Source: Lentilactobacillus sp. Marseille-Q4993
GTDB lineage: Bacteria; Bacillota; Bacilli; Lactobacillales; Lactobacillaceae
DNA: 44,425 bases
NCBI RefSeq assembly: GCF_951230165.1
Contig: NZ_CATNVB010000019.1
Location: forward strand, 1 to 44,425
Direction of reading: 5' to 3'
The position numbers and the translations under genes are program-made. Below are positions 1-9,183 of this stretch, one piece after another. Each line of letters begins with the position of its first letter. Position 1 is the first letter of the stretch. The notes under the pieces are model-generated. The model was not told where the DNA came from. It made no database searches and was given only the letters and a program-made list of their open reading frames with translations.

Positions 1-3000
1 CACTAGTGGCGGCTTCGTTTGCTTTAGCAGCATCCGACTTAGCATTCGTGACTGCAGCTGCTTGATCCTTCTTATTGTTGTAATCAGCTTGAGCTTGGCT
101 TGCAGCTTGCTTACCAGCTTCAGCACTAGCTTGAGCCTTAGTAGCATCACCATGTGCATCAGCAGCAGCGCTTGCAGCATCGTGAGCTACTTTAGCAGCG
201 GAGGTAGCATCTGTTGCATTCTTTGCATCTGATGCATCCTTTGCTGCCTTTGTTGCATCACTGGCAGCTGAAGTTGCTTTACCAGCAGCTGTGGCGGCAT
301 CACTAGCAGCACTGGCGGCTGAGGTGGCGGCTGAGGTGGCGGCTGAAGCAGCACTGGCAAGGTCGATGTCCTTTGGATCCTTGGCAGCATCACTATTCAA
401 CTTATCAGCAGTTCCTGCGGCACTCTTAGCGGCATCAGCGGCACTAGCTGCAGCATTTGCGGCACTCTTAGCGGCATCGTTTGCCTTTGCGGCATCCGAG
501 TTAGCATTCTTAACTGCATCGATTACATCTTGCTTAGCATGATAATCAGCGTTAATTGTATTTACATTGTTATTAGCAGAAACAGCATTATCTCTACCAG
601 CTGCAGCACTCTTCGCTGCATTATTTGCAGCAGCAGCATTATCAGCAGCGGTCTTCGCATCTTGAGCGGCATTCGATGGGTTCTTTACTGCATCTGATGC
701 AGCAGCTGATGCTTTGTCAGCTGCTGCCTTTGCATCACTCGCTGCACTGGCTGCTGAGTTTGCTGCAGAAGTTGCCTTATCTGCCTCTACTTGAGCAGCG
801 GCAACGGCACTCGCAGCATTCGAATTTGTCTTATCTTTTGCTGCTTCCTTCAAGTCATTTAATGTGCTTGTAGCATTATCAGCAGCAGTCTTCGCGTCGT
901 GAGCAGCATTCGATGCATCCTTATATGCTGAATTTGCTTTATCTGCTGAAACAGCAGCATCACTTGCACTGTTCTTATTATTGAAATCATTTAGCAAACC
1001 ATTTGCAGTATCAGCAGCTTTTTGAGCTTCACCTGCATGGCTGGTTGCATTTGTTAAAGCTGTATTCGCATCTGTCTTTGCATTTTGAGCTTTCTTGAGA
1101 TTGTCAATTGACGTTTCAGGCTTAGCCTTTGCATCACTATTGGCATCTGCGGCTGTTTTAGCTGCATCTGATGCATCTTTGTAAGCATCACTAGTGCTTA
1201 CTCTCTCGGTTTCAGCTGTTTTAGCAGCATCTGAAGCGCTCTTATATGCAGCAAGTGCTCCTGGCTTTTCAGCATCTGCAGCATCTGATAGTGCGTCCCG
1301 TGCCGACGCAGCACTTGCAGCAGCAGTACTTGCAGCAGCATATTGATCCGATGCTTTATTGGCAAGATCTTCGGCTGAACTTGCTGCAGCACTTATGTCG
1401 GGTGCGGCCTTTGCAGCTGCCTTTTCTTGAGCCTTAGCAGCATCAGAAACAGCATCATTCGCATAACCCGTAGTATCAGTCAAAGCTTTTTGAGCTTTTC
1501 CTAAAGCATCCGAAGCTGCACTTGTCTTATCTTGAGCAACAACCGCATCCGAAGCATAGTTATCTTTTGAATCCGATGCAGCACTTGTTGCCTTACCGGC
1601 ATCACTTGCAGCTGTACTTGCTTCTTTTGCTGCAGCAACTGCACTAGCATACGCATTGCTTGCATTTGTTCTATCAGTACCGGTAGCAGTTACGTCAGAA
1701 TTTGCATCCGCACCCACATAGTTTTGGGCCTTGACTGCTGTATCATATGCATCACTAGCTCGTTTGTACTGATCGCTAGCTTGATCCGCTGCATCACTAG
1801 CTGCCTTATATGAACTTGTAGCTAAAGCAGCATCTGAATTCAACGCATTTACGATGGCGGTGTGAGTATTAGCAGCATACCCATCTTTGAAAGCAGTACC
1901 GGAAGGCTGACCATTCGTAACAGGTTGTGATAATGTGGCACTATTTCGATTGTTATAATCAGAAGCTGTTGTATCGTTAGTTGCTGTGTAGGTGACATCT
2001 CCGACCTTAGTAGTAACACCAGCTGAATCTGGTAATGTACCCTGCTTTCTGAACGTGTCCGACTTAGTCTGCTCAGTAGCAGCTTTTTCACCGGCAGCGT
2101 ATGCAGCGTTCAGTAAATCAACTTCATTATTATAAGAATTTACATATGCTTGTTGTAAAGTACCTGAATCTGAAGAACCAGTTGTGATAACACCAACTAA
2201 CTTCTTAAGTCCACTATATGGATCAGAATCATTTGGGTTAGCTTTAACATTTAAATTGTTTGAGCCAGCTAATATCGAATCCTTACCACCTACAACACCT
2301 ACTTTAAAGTTATCAGGCTTTTTCGCTAACTTTCCACCGTTCCCTTTTGCTGCTGCATCGTGGGCATCATCATCAGCGTCTGCTTGAGCTTGGATACCAA
2401 CTGGAGAAGATTGTAGGTAGTTCATGACAACTTGATAGTCGTTAGCAGCAACTGTAAATGGGTTAGTGGCTTCAGTGTTTAGAGACTTAGTATCAGTGTT
2501 ATAAACGGTTCCTGGTTCAGCAGAGCTACCTTGGTTAACAAAGTTAACTTTTTTCTTTGAATAATCACCTGTAGGATCTTTCAAATAATCACTAAGTGCC
2601 GCCTGAATTGCAGTGATTTCAGTGGTATAAAGACTAAGAATGGTATTCTTTGCACCAGTTGCGTCAGCCGTGTAGTCGAGGAATGCAGATCCATCTTTAT
2701 GGCCATCCTCTGTTAATTGAGCATACTGAGTATCATTAAGATTACCATCGGTGTGTAATACATCAATTATAGCTTTGGCATCGGTTTTTTGCTTACCAGC
2801 AACAGCATCGGCAATTGCCATTTTAACGATTGGTTGGCCAATTTGGTATCCATAGTAATAACCAACAGCTTCAACAAAGTTACTTGTATACTTAGCATCT
2901 TGTTTTTTATTAATAAAGTCTTGAATTGAATTGTAAGATTTATTTGGATCTTGACCAACACCAACAGTAGCTAATCTAGCACCAAAGCCTGTAGTACTAT

Positions 3001-3424
3001 CAAATTTTCCTCCGTTTAACGCAAGGCCAAACGCTTCATCCATTCCTTGCTGGAAGTTGAATGCAATTTCATTTCTAATACCATTGGCAATTGAAGTATA
3101 TACGTCATTAATGATACTTGATGTCGCAGTACCTGTTAGTCCAAAAAGTCCAATTAATTTCTTTAAAGAGGCGTTTAACCCAAGGGCATCATTAATATTT
3201 GCTGGCAAAGTTATTGAGCCACTTTGAAGTCCACCAATTGATCTGGCATCAGACAAAGCCTGTTTCATAATTCCGTTTTGAATCTGGTTAAGAGCGTAAC
3301 TAATAAGAGTATTGACAGACGAAATGGAGCTCGTGGCATTATCCTTTAAACCAGTAAATGAAAATTGTCCTTCAACACCTAAATCTGAAGCCCATTTGCT
3401 AGAAGGATAGGCAAAGATCTTACT
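1..3424 (-). pseudogene. Frameshifted downstream part of giant Ala/Ser/Asp-rich surface protein (partial)
   Basis: An open frame of about 1,140 codons runs without a stop from the end of the KxYKxGKxW protein to the window edge. It has no convincing start of its own and is read naturally as the continuation of the upstream ORF after a +1 shift. The first ~525 codons encode a non-repetitive, probably folded region (for example NSKIFAYPSSKW near the junction). From about position 1850 to 1 the product is almost only Ala, Ser, Asp, Lys, Asn and Thr, with recurrent ASDAAKSA- and KTAADNA-like blocks, as in stalk or coiled-coil regions of LAB adhesins. The C-terminal anchor lies outside the window. 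It could be a true pseudogene, a phase-variable gene or a sequencing error. The coding frame itself is clear; its status is inferred. Confidence 0.8.
315..350 (-). repeat. 12-bp tandem repeat in the Ala-rich coding region, three copies
   Basis: GCGGCTGAGGTG occurs twice in tandem, followed by a diverged third copy (GCGGCTGAAGCA). In the minus-strand coding frame it adds Ala/Thr/Ser units to the stalk. It is the most regular part of a region otherwise made of interspersed, degenerate Ala/Ser/Asp blocks. Confidence 0.7.
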
Positions 3425-5039
3425 ATTTTTCCCCAATCACAGAATTGCCAAGTTGACTGCCAAACCAGTTAGAAACTAAATCACCAACAGTGCCTAAATC
3501 TCCCCATATATTACTTGTGTTAGCTAAGTCACTTGGATCATAAGCGATAGTATTAATTAATGCCTTTGCATTATCCGGAACTCTTACCATATTTGCTACT
3601 TGATTTAGATATTCATCGATATGGCTTGCATATCCGTTCAAATATGCAACGTATCCCGCATTGTACTCAGCATTTTTTTCAGCGGTAATTGTCTGCGCTG
3701 TCAACTTATTTCTGTTAGCGGTAGCAATTCCTGAACTTCTAGTCCATCCACCAACTTTGATTCCATTTTCTGGAAATAACGTGAGTTGATAAATTTTGTT
3801 GTTACCTGAGCTTGAAGAATAAATAGCCCCTTGCGCCCAAAGTGGTCCATGGCTATCAGTACCATTATCCAAAGTATCGTTGTTGTTTTGATATAATTCC
3901 AAAATTTTAGCAATTGTAGTAATATCAGTTGCAACTTTAGAAACGTCAGCATAAGCATCGTTCAACCCGGCTTTATAGAAATCACTACCTGTATTAAATT
4001 GTCCACTTAATACAGAAGCCGCTTTAGTAGTCGATACTAGAACCTGTTGATTAACAGCATTCGTTGTTGCAGTAGTTGGTGTGTCCACCTTCAACAACTG
4101 CGATGCATTCAAAAACACGTTAGTAGCATCCGAATTATCCTGAGCTGCAGCACTTGCTACGGCTTGACTTGTCTGGACATACTTAACAGAATCACTTGGT
4201 GCGGCTGAAGCGTCACTTGTTGATTGTGAGCTTGCAGCACTTTCTACCAACGGGTTGTTGTCAGTTGCACTTTGTGATCCTGCTTTTGTCTTGTTATCAG
4301 CATTTTGAGTTAAAGAATCTGATGACAAGTCAGTTTTGTCTGTCTTGAGATCATTTGTTTTACTATCAGAATTCTTTGTAGCATCTGAGTATGAACTAGA
4401 TTGGGCGTTACTTTCAGATTTACTACTAGAATTCGTATCAGTACTTGATGAATTGGTGGTTGAAGAACTAGTCTTTGAATCACCGTTTGTACTGTTGCCA
4501 TTGGTAGTTGATGACACACTTGAGCCTTGTCCATTAGAACTTGAACCAGTGGTGGTTGAACTACCTTGGTTATTACTTACAGAATTAGTCGATGAACTTG
4601 AAGTAGTGGTCGACGAACCCTGATTTGAACTGCTAGTCGTAGGTGCCTGTTTAGGCGTTGTAGTAGTTGTAGTAGACGATTGAGTTTGCTGTGCTTGTGG
4701 CGCACTAGCTTGAGAACTAGGCGTACTAGTCATCGAGCTACTATCCTCCGGCTTTGATACAGAAACCAATTGTGATGATCTAAGTACGTTATCTCCGAGT
4801 TGAGACTGTGTGTCGGCCTTTACGGTCGAGCCTGAGCCCATGAGAAATGCTCCAACAGAGAGCATAAACATGCTGGCAAACACCCATTGCTTACCAGACT
4901 TGTACATTTTATAGTGCAAATCAGATTTGTTTGATTTACCCCATAAATTGTTACGGGAAACATTTTTTCCTTTCATTGGCGAAGCCCCCAAATATTTTCT
5001 AGATTCAAAAATTCCGTAACACATATGACCGATACACAT
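3423..5039 (-). CDS. KxYKxGKxW signal-peptide surface protein, N-terminal part (ends at frameshift)
   Basis: This is the N-terminal part of a large secreted adhesin-like protein. The sequence HYKMYKSGKQW, followed by a hydrophobic segment (VFASMFMLSVGAFLMGSG) and the likely cleavage region VKADTQ, matches the KxYKxGKxW signal used by accessory Sec export in lactobacilli. A Ser/Thr/Asn/Gln-rich, probably glycosylated region of ~200 residues follows, then a region with more normal composition. The ORF ends abruptly with NSVIGEK. Removing one base from the GGGGAAAAA run would give NSVIGKNSKIF and continue for over 1,100 codons. The ORF could start at 5039; the ATG at 4976 (MKGKNVSRNN) is an equally good start for this signal type. 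A TATAAT at 5088-5093 precedes both. Standing alone, the product would be secreted but unanchored. Confidence 0.8.
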   Translation of the reverse strand: MCIGHMCYGIFESRKYLGASPMKGKNVSRNNLWGKSNKSDLHYKMYKSGKQWVFASMFMLSVGAFLMGSGSTVKADTQSQLGDNVLRSSQLVSVSKPEDSSSMTSTPSSQASAPQAQQTQSSTTTTTTPKQAPTTSSSNQGSSTTTSSSSTNSVSNNQGSSTTTGSSSNGQGSSVSSTTNGNSTNGDSKTSSSTTNSSSTDTNSSSKSESNAQSSSYSDATKNSDSKTNDLKTDKTDLSSDSLTQNADNKTKAGSQSATDNNPLVESAASSQSTSDASAAPSDSVKYVQTSQAVASAAAQDNSDATNVFLNASQLLKVDTPTTATTNAVNQQVLVSTTKAASVLSGQFNTGSDFYKAGLNDAYADVSKVATDITTIAKILELYQNNNDTLDNGTDSHGPLWAQGAIYSSSSGNNKIYQLTLFPENGIKVGGWTRSSGIATANRNKLTAQTITAEKNAEYNAGYVAYLNGYASHIDEYLNQVANMVRVPDNAKALINTIAYDPSDLANTSNIWGDLGTVGDLVSNWFGSQLGNSVIGEK

Positions 5040-5087
5040 GTGATACGCCCAAGGTGAAAATTACACTCTTTGCAAGTGTTCGAAAGA

Positions 5088-5093
5088 ATTATA
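5088..5093 (-). promoter_or_regulatory. -10 element of the surface-protein gene
   Basis: TATAAT on the minus strand lies about 50 bp upstream of the first possible start codon. No good -35 hexamer is found at 16-18 bp. The interval 5094-5260 is AT-rich and shows no gene. Confidence 0.4.
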
Positions 5094-5260
5094 ATACACA
5101 ATTTAAAATAAATCACTAATTACGTCAAACTTTATTCACAATTTCTTCATATTTCTTCAATTGCATGGCTTATGCCATCTTCAGCGTTAATTTATGTATA
5201 AATATAATCAACCCCATAACAAATAGATTATTTCAACTAATTGATTTATCCCATTACAAA

Positions 5261-5283
5261 AGGCCTCGCATTTAGCAAGGCCT
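5261..5283 (-). terminator. Hairpin terminator after the lacI-type gene
   Basis: The arms AGGCCTTGC and GCGAGGCCT are separated by a 5-nt loop and lie just after the LacI stop codon. Only a short T-run (TTTTG) follows on the minus strand. Confidence 0.6.
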
Positions 5284-5287
5284 CTTG

Positions 5288-6229
5288 TTATTCACCCTCC
5301 ACAAACTTCACCGGCAACGGCTCGGTTTCCGAAAGGGTTTCATTATTCATTTGGGCCAACAGCGTTTCAATCAACCGGTCAGCAATTGCCGAAATCGGTT
5401 GAACAATTGTTGGTAGGCGTGGCGATAACCGCCGCATTAGCTCACTGCCATCATAACCAGTGATCAAAAAGTCATCGTATGGTTTGCGTCCCGCCGCAAG
5501 AACGGTTTCCGCTATTTCGGTAGCTGCCATATCGTTACTGGCAATTACAGCATCAAAGTCACCTGGAAATAGGGACTGAATAGTTTCTCTATGCAAATCC
5601 ACCGGAGTGTAATCAATTCCAGCCGCGGTGAAAACATCCACCGCTCCTTGCACTCTCATTAGGGTTGGTGACGTTGATGTATCTTCGTCGACCATAACGG
5701 CAACCCGTTTCATCCCCCGTTTGACCATAAACTCCGCAGCTAACTTACCACCAGCGTAGTTATCGGCCGACACGATGGGAATATTATCGGCCAGGTAGCG
5801 ATCAAACGACACAATGGGAGCAGTAATTCGCTGGTACTCGTCAATGCCGAGATTATGAGAACTGGAAATAATTCCGTCAACTTGGTTTGCCTGCAGCATC
5901 CCCAGATACTCATGCTCAATCGTCTCGTTCTCAGCGGATGAAGCGATAATCGTTTTATAGCCCTTCTCAAACAGCTTCAACTGAATTGCGTTAACCAGCT
6001 CGGCAAAGAACGGATTGGTCAAATTGGGAATAATCAGGCCAACGAATTTCGATGACTTCCCCTGCATCGCCCGGGCAAGCGCATTCGGATGGTAGTTAAG
6101 TTCGGCCATCGCATCATGAACCTTTTTAATTGTTTTGTCGCTAAGTGAACCGTAGTTATTGATCACCCGGGAAACGGTGGTAACGGAAACTCCCGCCAGC
6201 TTAGCCACATCTTGAAGTTTAACAGCCAT
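5288..6229 (-). CDS. LacI-family repressor of the adjacent sucrose genes
   Basis: This is a 313-residue LacI/GalR-type regulator. The N-terminal helix-turn-helix is LQDVAKLAGVSVTTVSRVIN (residues 5-24), the hinge YHPNALARAMQGK follows at ~47-59, and a periplasmic-binding-protein-like effector domain fills the rest. The start is well placed behind GAGGTG. The gene is the last of a minus-strand cluster with sucrose phosphorylase and an MFS transporter, and two LacI-type palindromes sit in the promoter of that cluster, so it probably represses them and responds to sucrose or a derived sugar. A TATAAT at 6258-6263 may give it its own promoter. Family assignment is firm; target and ligand are inferred. 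Confidence 0.92.
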   Translation of the reverse strand: MAVKLQDVAKLAGVSVTTVSRVINNYGSLSDKTIKKVHDAMAELNYHPNALARAMQGKSSKFVGLIIPNLTNPFFAELVNAIQLKLFEKGYKTIIASSAENETIEHEYLGMLQANQVDGIISSSHNLGIDEYQRITAPIVSFDRYLADNIPIVSADNYAGGKLAAEFMVKRGMKRVAVMVDEDTSTSPTLMRVQGAVDVFTAAGIDYTPVDLHRETIQSLFPGDFDAVIASNDMAATEIAETVLAAGRKPYDDFLITGYDGSELMRRLSPRLPTIVQPISAIADRLIETLLAQMNNETLSETEPLPVKFVEGE

Positions 6230-6257
6230 ACGCGCACCTCAAAGTTCTTTTTCTACT

Positions 6258-6263
6258 ATTATA
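6258..6263 (-). promoter_or_regulatory. Possible -10 element for the lacI-type gene
   Basis: A minus-strand TATAAT lies ~30 bp upstream of the start. The -35 region (TTTGTT or TTGTTC) is weak. Confidence 0.35.
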
Positions 6264-6271
6264 TATGCAAC

Positions 6272-6306
6272 AGGCCGACGAACAAAATTGAATTTGCCAT
6301 CGGCCT
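6272..6306 (-). terminator. Weak hairpin between sucrose phosphorylase and lacI genes
   Basis: The arms AGGCCGA and TCGGCCT are 21 nt apart and no T-tract follows. It may partially terminate or process the transcript. Confidence 0.3.
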
Positions 6307-6321
6307 ACTGATTATCTGGTT

Positions 6322-7776
6322 TTAGTTTGCAAAGAATTGCTTACCATTTTCTGAAACGGTGAACTTCTTAGTAGCAGCATCTGCCTCAAGCACAGCCACG
6401 TTCTTGCCATCCTTATCCTTCCGGGTAACGGTAATGGTAGTTTCCGTTGGGGTTGCCACTTCGATTGAACCGTCAAGGTCAAACGCAGCAAACTCATTAC
6501 GCCATGCCAACAGCTTCAATAAGTTTGCAACTACTGGCCGTTTTACTTCTTCAGCTACTTCTTCCTTTGAATAGTAGTGACGATTGATGTTCCGACCTTC
6601 CTTGGTGCTTTCTAGCAAGTCGATATCATTAGCGCCGGCTAACAAACCAACGTAGTAAATTTGCGGAATTCCGGGAGCGAAAATTTGAATTGCCCGACTC
6701 AACAAGTAAGCATCATCATCGTTACCAAGGGCTGAATAGTAAGTTGAGTTGATTTGGTAAATATCAAGGTTGTTGTAGGCAGCTGAAGAATAAGTCTTCT
6801 TCACGTTAGCGCCAACCTTGTACAATTCGTCTGAAGCGTAGTCGATTTCTTCATCAGTCAAGATATCGCGAGCATCCACGACTCCGATTCCATCATGGGT
6901 ATCAAGGGTGGTAAATTGCTTCATTGGGGTCATTTGTAACCACTTGGCAAGGCGGTTGGTCTTACCTGAGTACATGGTGTAAAGCGTGGTCATTGGTAAG
7001 GCAAAGTCGTAAGTATAGTAACCATGATCAGAAATCTTCTTTGGAATTGAGTAGTGTTCGTGGATTTCTGGAAGAATTTCCGCATTCATTGGGGCTAAAA
7101 TTTCGCGAACTTCGTTTAATAAGTCCCAAATCTCTGGTTCCACGAAGAAATCATTAGTATCGATCTTCTTGATAGCGTAAGCAAAGGCATCCAACCGGAT
7201 TAAGTCTGCGCCGTGGTCAACCATTCCCTTGAGCGTATCGCGAACAAATTGCATTGCGACCTGTGACTTCACGTTGATGTCGATTTGTTCCTCACCAAAC
7301 GTGTTCCAGAGGTGTTCTTTACTTCCATCGTCGAATTCAATCTCTTGGATTGGAGCCCGGTCTTTTCGTTTGTAAATCAAGTCAACATCTTCTTGGGTTG
7401 GGCGGCCATCACCGGCAGCTTCCCAGAACTTTTCCCACCGAATGAAGAAGTCGTTATACTTAGAATCATCGTGGTTCTTCTTGAAGTCTTGGTACATAAC
7501 CGAATCACGAGAAATGTGGTTAATCATGAAATCAAACATCATGTAGTAGTCCTCGCCAAGCGCCTCAACATCGTTCCAGTCACCAAAGGCTGAGTCGACA
7601 GTGGTGTAATCTGAAGGGGCAAACCCACGGTCACCGGCTGATGGGAAGAATGGAAGTAAATGAACACCACCGATGGCGTCACCAACGTTTTCCTTTAATA
7701 CTTGGTGGAGTTCCTTGATGTTTTTACCCATTGAGTCTGAGTACGTAATTAACATTGCTTTGTTTTTAATTGGCAT
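6322..7776 (-). CDS. gtfA: Sucrose phosphorylase (GH13)
   Basis: The 484-residue protein has the length and sequence of sucrose phosphorylases (GH13 subfamily 18), cytoplasmic enzymes that convert sucrose and phosphate to alpha-glucose-1-phosphate and fructose. Visible family residues are the nucleophile Asp196 in [10 protein letters not shown], the acid/base Glu237 in ILPEIHEHY and the third acidic residue Asp295 in DTHDGIG. The N-terminal [13 protein letters not shown] motif is typical. No signal peptide is present. It begins 2 bp after the upstream MFS gene ends, so the two are probably cotranscribed. The transporter likely brings in the sugar that this enzyme splits, saving one ATP compared with hydrolysis. 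Confidence 0.95.
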   Translation of the reverse strand: MPIKNKAMLITYSDSMGKNIKELHQVLKENVGDAIGGVHLLPFFPSAGDRGFAPSDYTTVDSAFGDWNDVEALGEDYYMMFDFMINHISRDSVMYQDFKKNHDDSKYNDFFIRWEKFWEAAGDGRPTQEDVDLIYKRKDRAPIQEIEFDDGSKEHLWNTFGEEQIDINVKSQVAMQFVRDTLKGMVDHGADLIRLDAFAYAIKKIDTNDFFVEPEIWDLLNEVREILAPMNAEILPEIHEHYSIPKKISDHGYYTYDFALPMTTLYTMYSGKTNRLAKWLQMTPMKQFTTLDTHDGIGVVDARDILTDEEIDYASDELYKVGANVKKTYSSAAYNNLDIYQINSTYYSALGNDDDAYLLSRAIQIFAPGIPQIYYVGLLAGANDIDLLESTKEGRNINRHYYSKEEVAEEVKRPVVANLLKLLAWRNEFAAFDLDGSIEVATPTETTITVTRKDKDGKNVAVLEADAATKKFTVSENGKQFFAN

Positions 7777-7778
7777 AA

Positions 7779-9008
7779 TTATTTTTCCTCACTTGTTTTT
7801 TGTTTTGATGAAGCTGCTTTTTGGGAGAAGAAGATTCCAACTGCAATCAGCAGGAGAATCGCACCGTATACGGGGAATGGTACGGCTAGGGATAAACCTT
7901 CACTTGGTTTACCAAACACACTGTTGATCAACGCTGCCATACTTGGTGACAAGAACGAGCCGAGATTGAAGCCAATCAAGACCAGCGAAGTTACCAGCGA
8001 TTGTTGCTTGAGGGGGGCAAACTTGGGTAGCAGATTGAAGATGAACGGTGATACTAACTGGAGGGGGAATCCGATTAATAGCAAACCAACAACCATAACG
8101 GTGAAGTTAGTACCAGCGAAGCCAAACATGAAGCTTGAAATCGCCATCAGAACTAATCCAATGTACACTGTGGCGAAACCGAATGCCTTTTGGAACCAAC
8201 CATAAGTCATTCCGCCAAGGGTTGCCCCTACCAGCATTAGTGACAAGAACATTGAAGCACCGCTGTAGCCATTGCCATTGATTGCGACGGCTAAACTAGA
8301 GAACCGGTTTTCCATTCCAACGAAGTCGACAACCAGGAAGAAGGCAAACGCAACGAGGAGCCAGACCGCTGGGTTGATTTTTGAGGGGTAGTTGTCAGTA
8401 GCAATTGGTGCATCATCCACATCGGCTGTTTCTTCAACGACCTCCTCTTCATTATCATCCGGAACCCTTAATGAGAAGAACGCTAAAGCTGCAAAGGCCA
8501 AGGCGTAAACCAAGAATGGTGTGTGCCAGCCAAACATTAAGAGTGAACCAGCGACTAGCAAGGTACCAGCCTGTCCGAGTTGTTCAGCAGCTGCCCGCCA
8601 CCCTAACATCTGGGACCTTGTGTTACCGTCGTACCAGATTGAGATCAGGGCAATGGCTTGGGAGTTATAGATACCAAGTCCGACACCAAGAATTAATCGG
8701 GAAGCTAAGATAACCCAGTAATTACTGATAAAAAACGGAATTATTCCGGCAATACCAACAATCGTAAGACCGATTTGAATCATTCGTTTATCAGACAATT
8801 TGAACGCCTGAGAAATAATTGGGGAGAGAATTACGAAGATCGTAACGGCAAACGATGGAACGGTGGCCAAATATTCAACTTGGGTTTGACTAACACCAAG
8901 GGCAGCTTTCAATTGGGGGAGAGCGCCTTGGATGGCATACGCACTGGTCAGTAATAGGGAGACTGACAGGAATGCGGCTTTAGTCAATAAACTGTTTCTA
9001 CTTTTCAT
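7779..9008 (-). CDS. MFS transporter, probably for sucrose or a related sugar
   Basis: This is a 12-TM major facilitator of ~409 residues. The start is placed at the ATG at 9008 ([13 protein letters not shown]) because AGGTG lies 5-6 bp upstream; an in-frame extension to 9053 has no ribosome-binding site. [14 protein letters not shown] is the TM4 motif, and a charged, acidic loop ([16 protein letters not shown]) links the two halves. It is first in the operon with sucrose phosphorylase, which makes a sugar substrate likely. It resembles the MFS at 23193 (RALLGAGLGMYNS at the same position), so the two belong to one subfamily. Substrate is inferred from context only. Confidence 0.85.
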   Translation of the reverse strand: MKSRNSLLTKAAFLSVSLLLTSAYAIQGALPQLKAALGVSQTQVEYLATVPSFAVTIFVILSPIISQAFKLSDKRMIQIGLTIVGIAGIIPFFISNYWVILASRLILGVGLGIYNSQAIALISIWYDGNTRSQMLGWRAAAEQLGQAGTLLVAGSLLMFGWHTPFLVYALAFAALAFFSLRVPDDNEEEVVEETADVDDAPIATDNYPSKINPAVWLLVAFAFFLVVDFVGMENRFSSLAVAINGNGYSGASMFLSLMLVGATLGGMTYGWFQKAFGFATVYIGLVLMAISSFMFGFAGTNFTVMVVGLLLIGFPLQLVSPFIFNLLPKFAPLKQQSLVTSLVLIGFNLGSFLSPSMAALINSVFGKPSEGLSLAVPFPVYGAILLLIAVGIFFSQKAASSKQKTSEEK

Positions 9009-9060
9009 ATCGACACCTATGCGGGGAGCATATCCTTTCCTAAAGACAAACACATTCTAA

Positions 9061-9080
9061 ATTGTTAAACGTTTATCAAT
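9061..9080. promoter_or_regulatory. LacI-type operator O1 (downstream of -10)
   Basis: ATTGTTAAACGTTTATCAAT is a nearly perfect palindrome around the central CG typical of LacI/GalR operators. It lies just downstream of the expected transcription start, where a bound repressor would block initiation. Confidence 0.8.
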
Positions 9081-9092
9081 TCGATTGATGTA

Positions 9093-9121
9093 AATATAAC
9101 ACCGCTTACATTAATTGTCAA
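9093..9121 (-). promoter_or_regulatory. Sigma-A promoter of the sucrose operon
   Basis: The minus strand has TTGACA (9116-9121), a 17-bp spacer and TATATT (9093-9098), a near-consensus promoter. The -35 lies inside the upstream LacI-type operator. A cre-like sequence, ATGTAAGCGGTGTTAT (9096-9111), fills the spacer with two deviations from consensus. Confidence 0.85.
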
Positions 9122-9133
9122 ACGTTTAACAAT
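9114..9133. promoter_or_regulatory. LacI-type operator O2 (overlaps -35)
   Basis: ATTGTCAAACGTTTAACAAT is the second copy of the same palindrome, 53 bp from O1 (about five helical turns), so the two sites face the same side of the helix. Confidence 0.8.
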
Positions 9134-9145
9134 TATAAATAAAAA

Positions 9146-9180
9146 AGGCTGAACCCCTTGGTGGTTAAGAGGTTCAGCCT
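9146..9180 (-). terminator. Intrinsic terminator of the fic gene
   Basis: The arms AGGCTGAACC and GGTTCAGCCT form a 10-bp stem, followed on the minus strand by TTTTTT. It begins 4 bp after the fic stop codon. Confidence 0.9.
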
Positions 9181-9183
9181 ATG

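Noticed and set aside
3423-3440. Programmed -1 frameshifting between the two surface-protein frames
   Set aside because: The -1 frame reaches a stop after about 15 codons; only the +1 frame stays open.
4336-4623. Plus-strand ORF of 95 codons opposite the surface-protein gene
   Set aside because: Antisense shadow of the Ser/Thr-rich region; no ribosome-binding site and unnatural composition.
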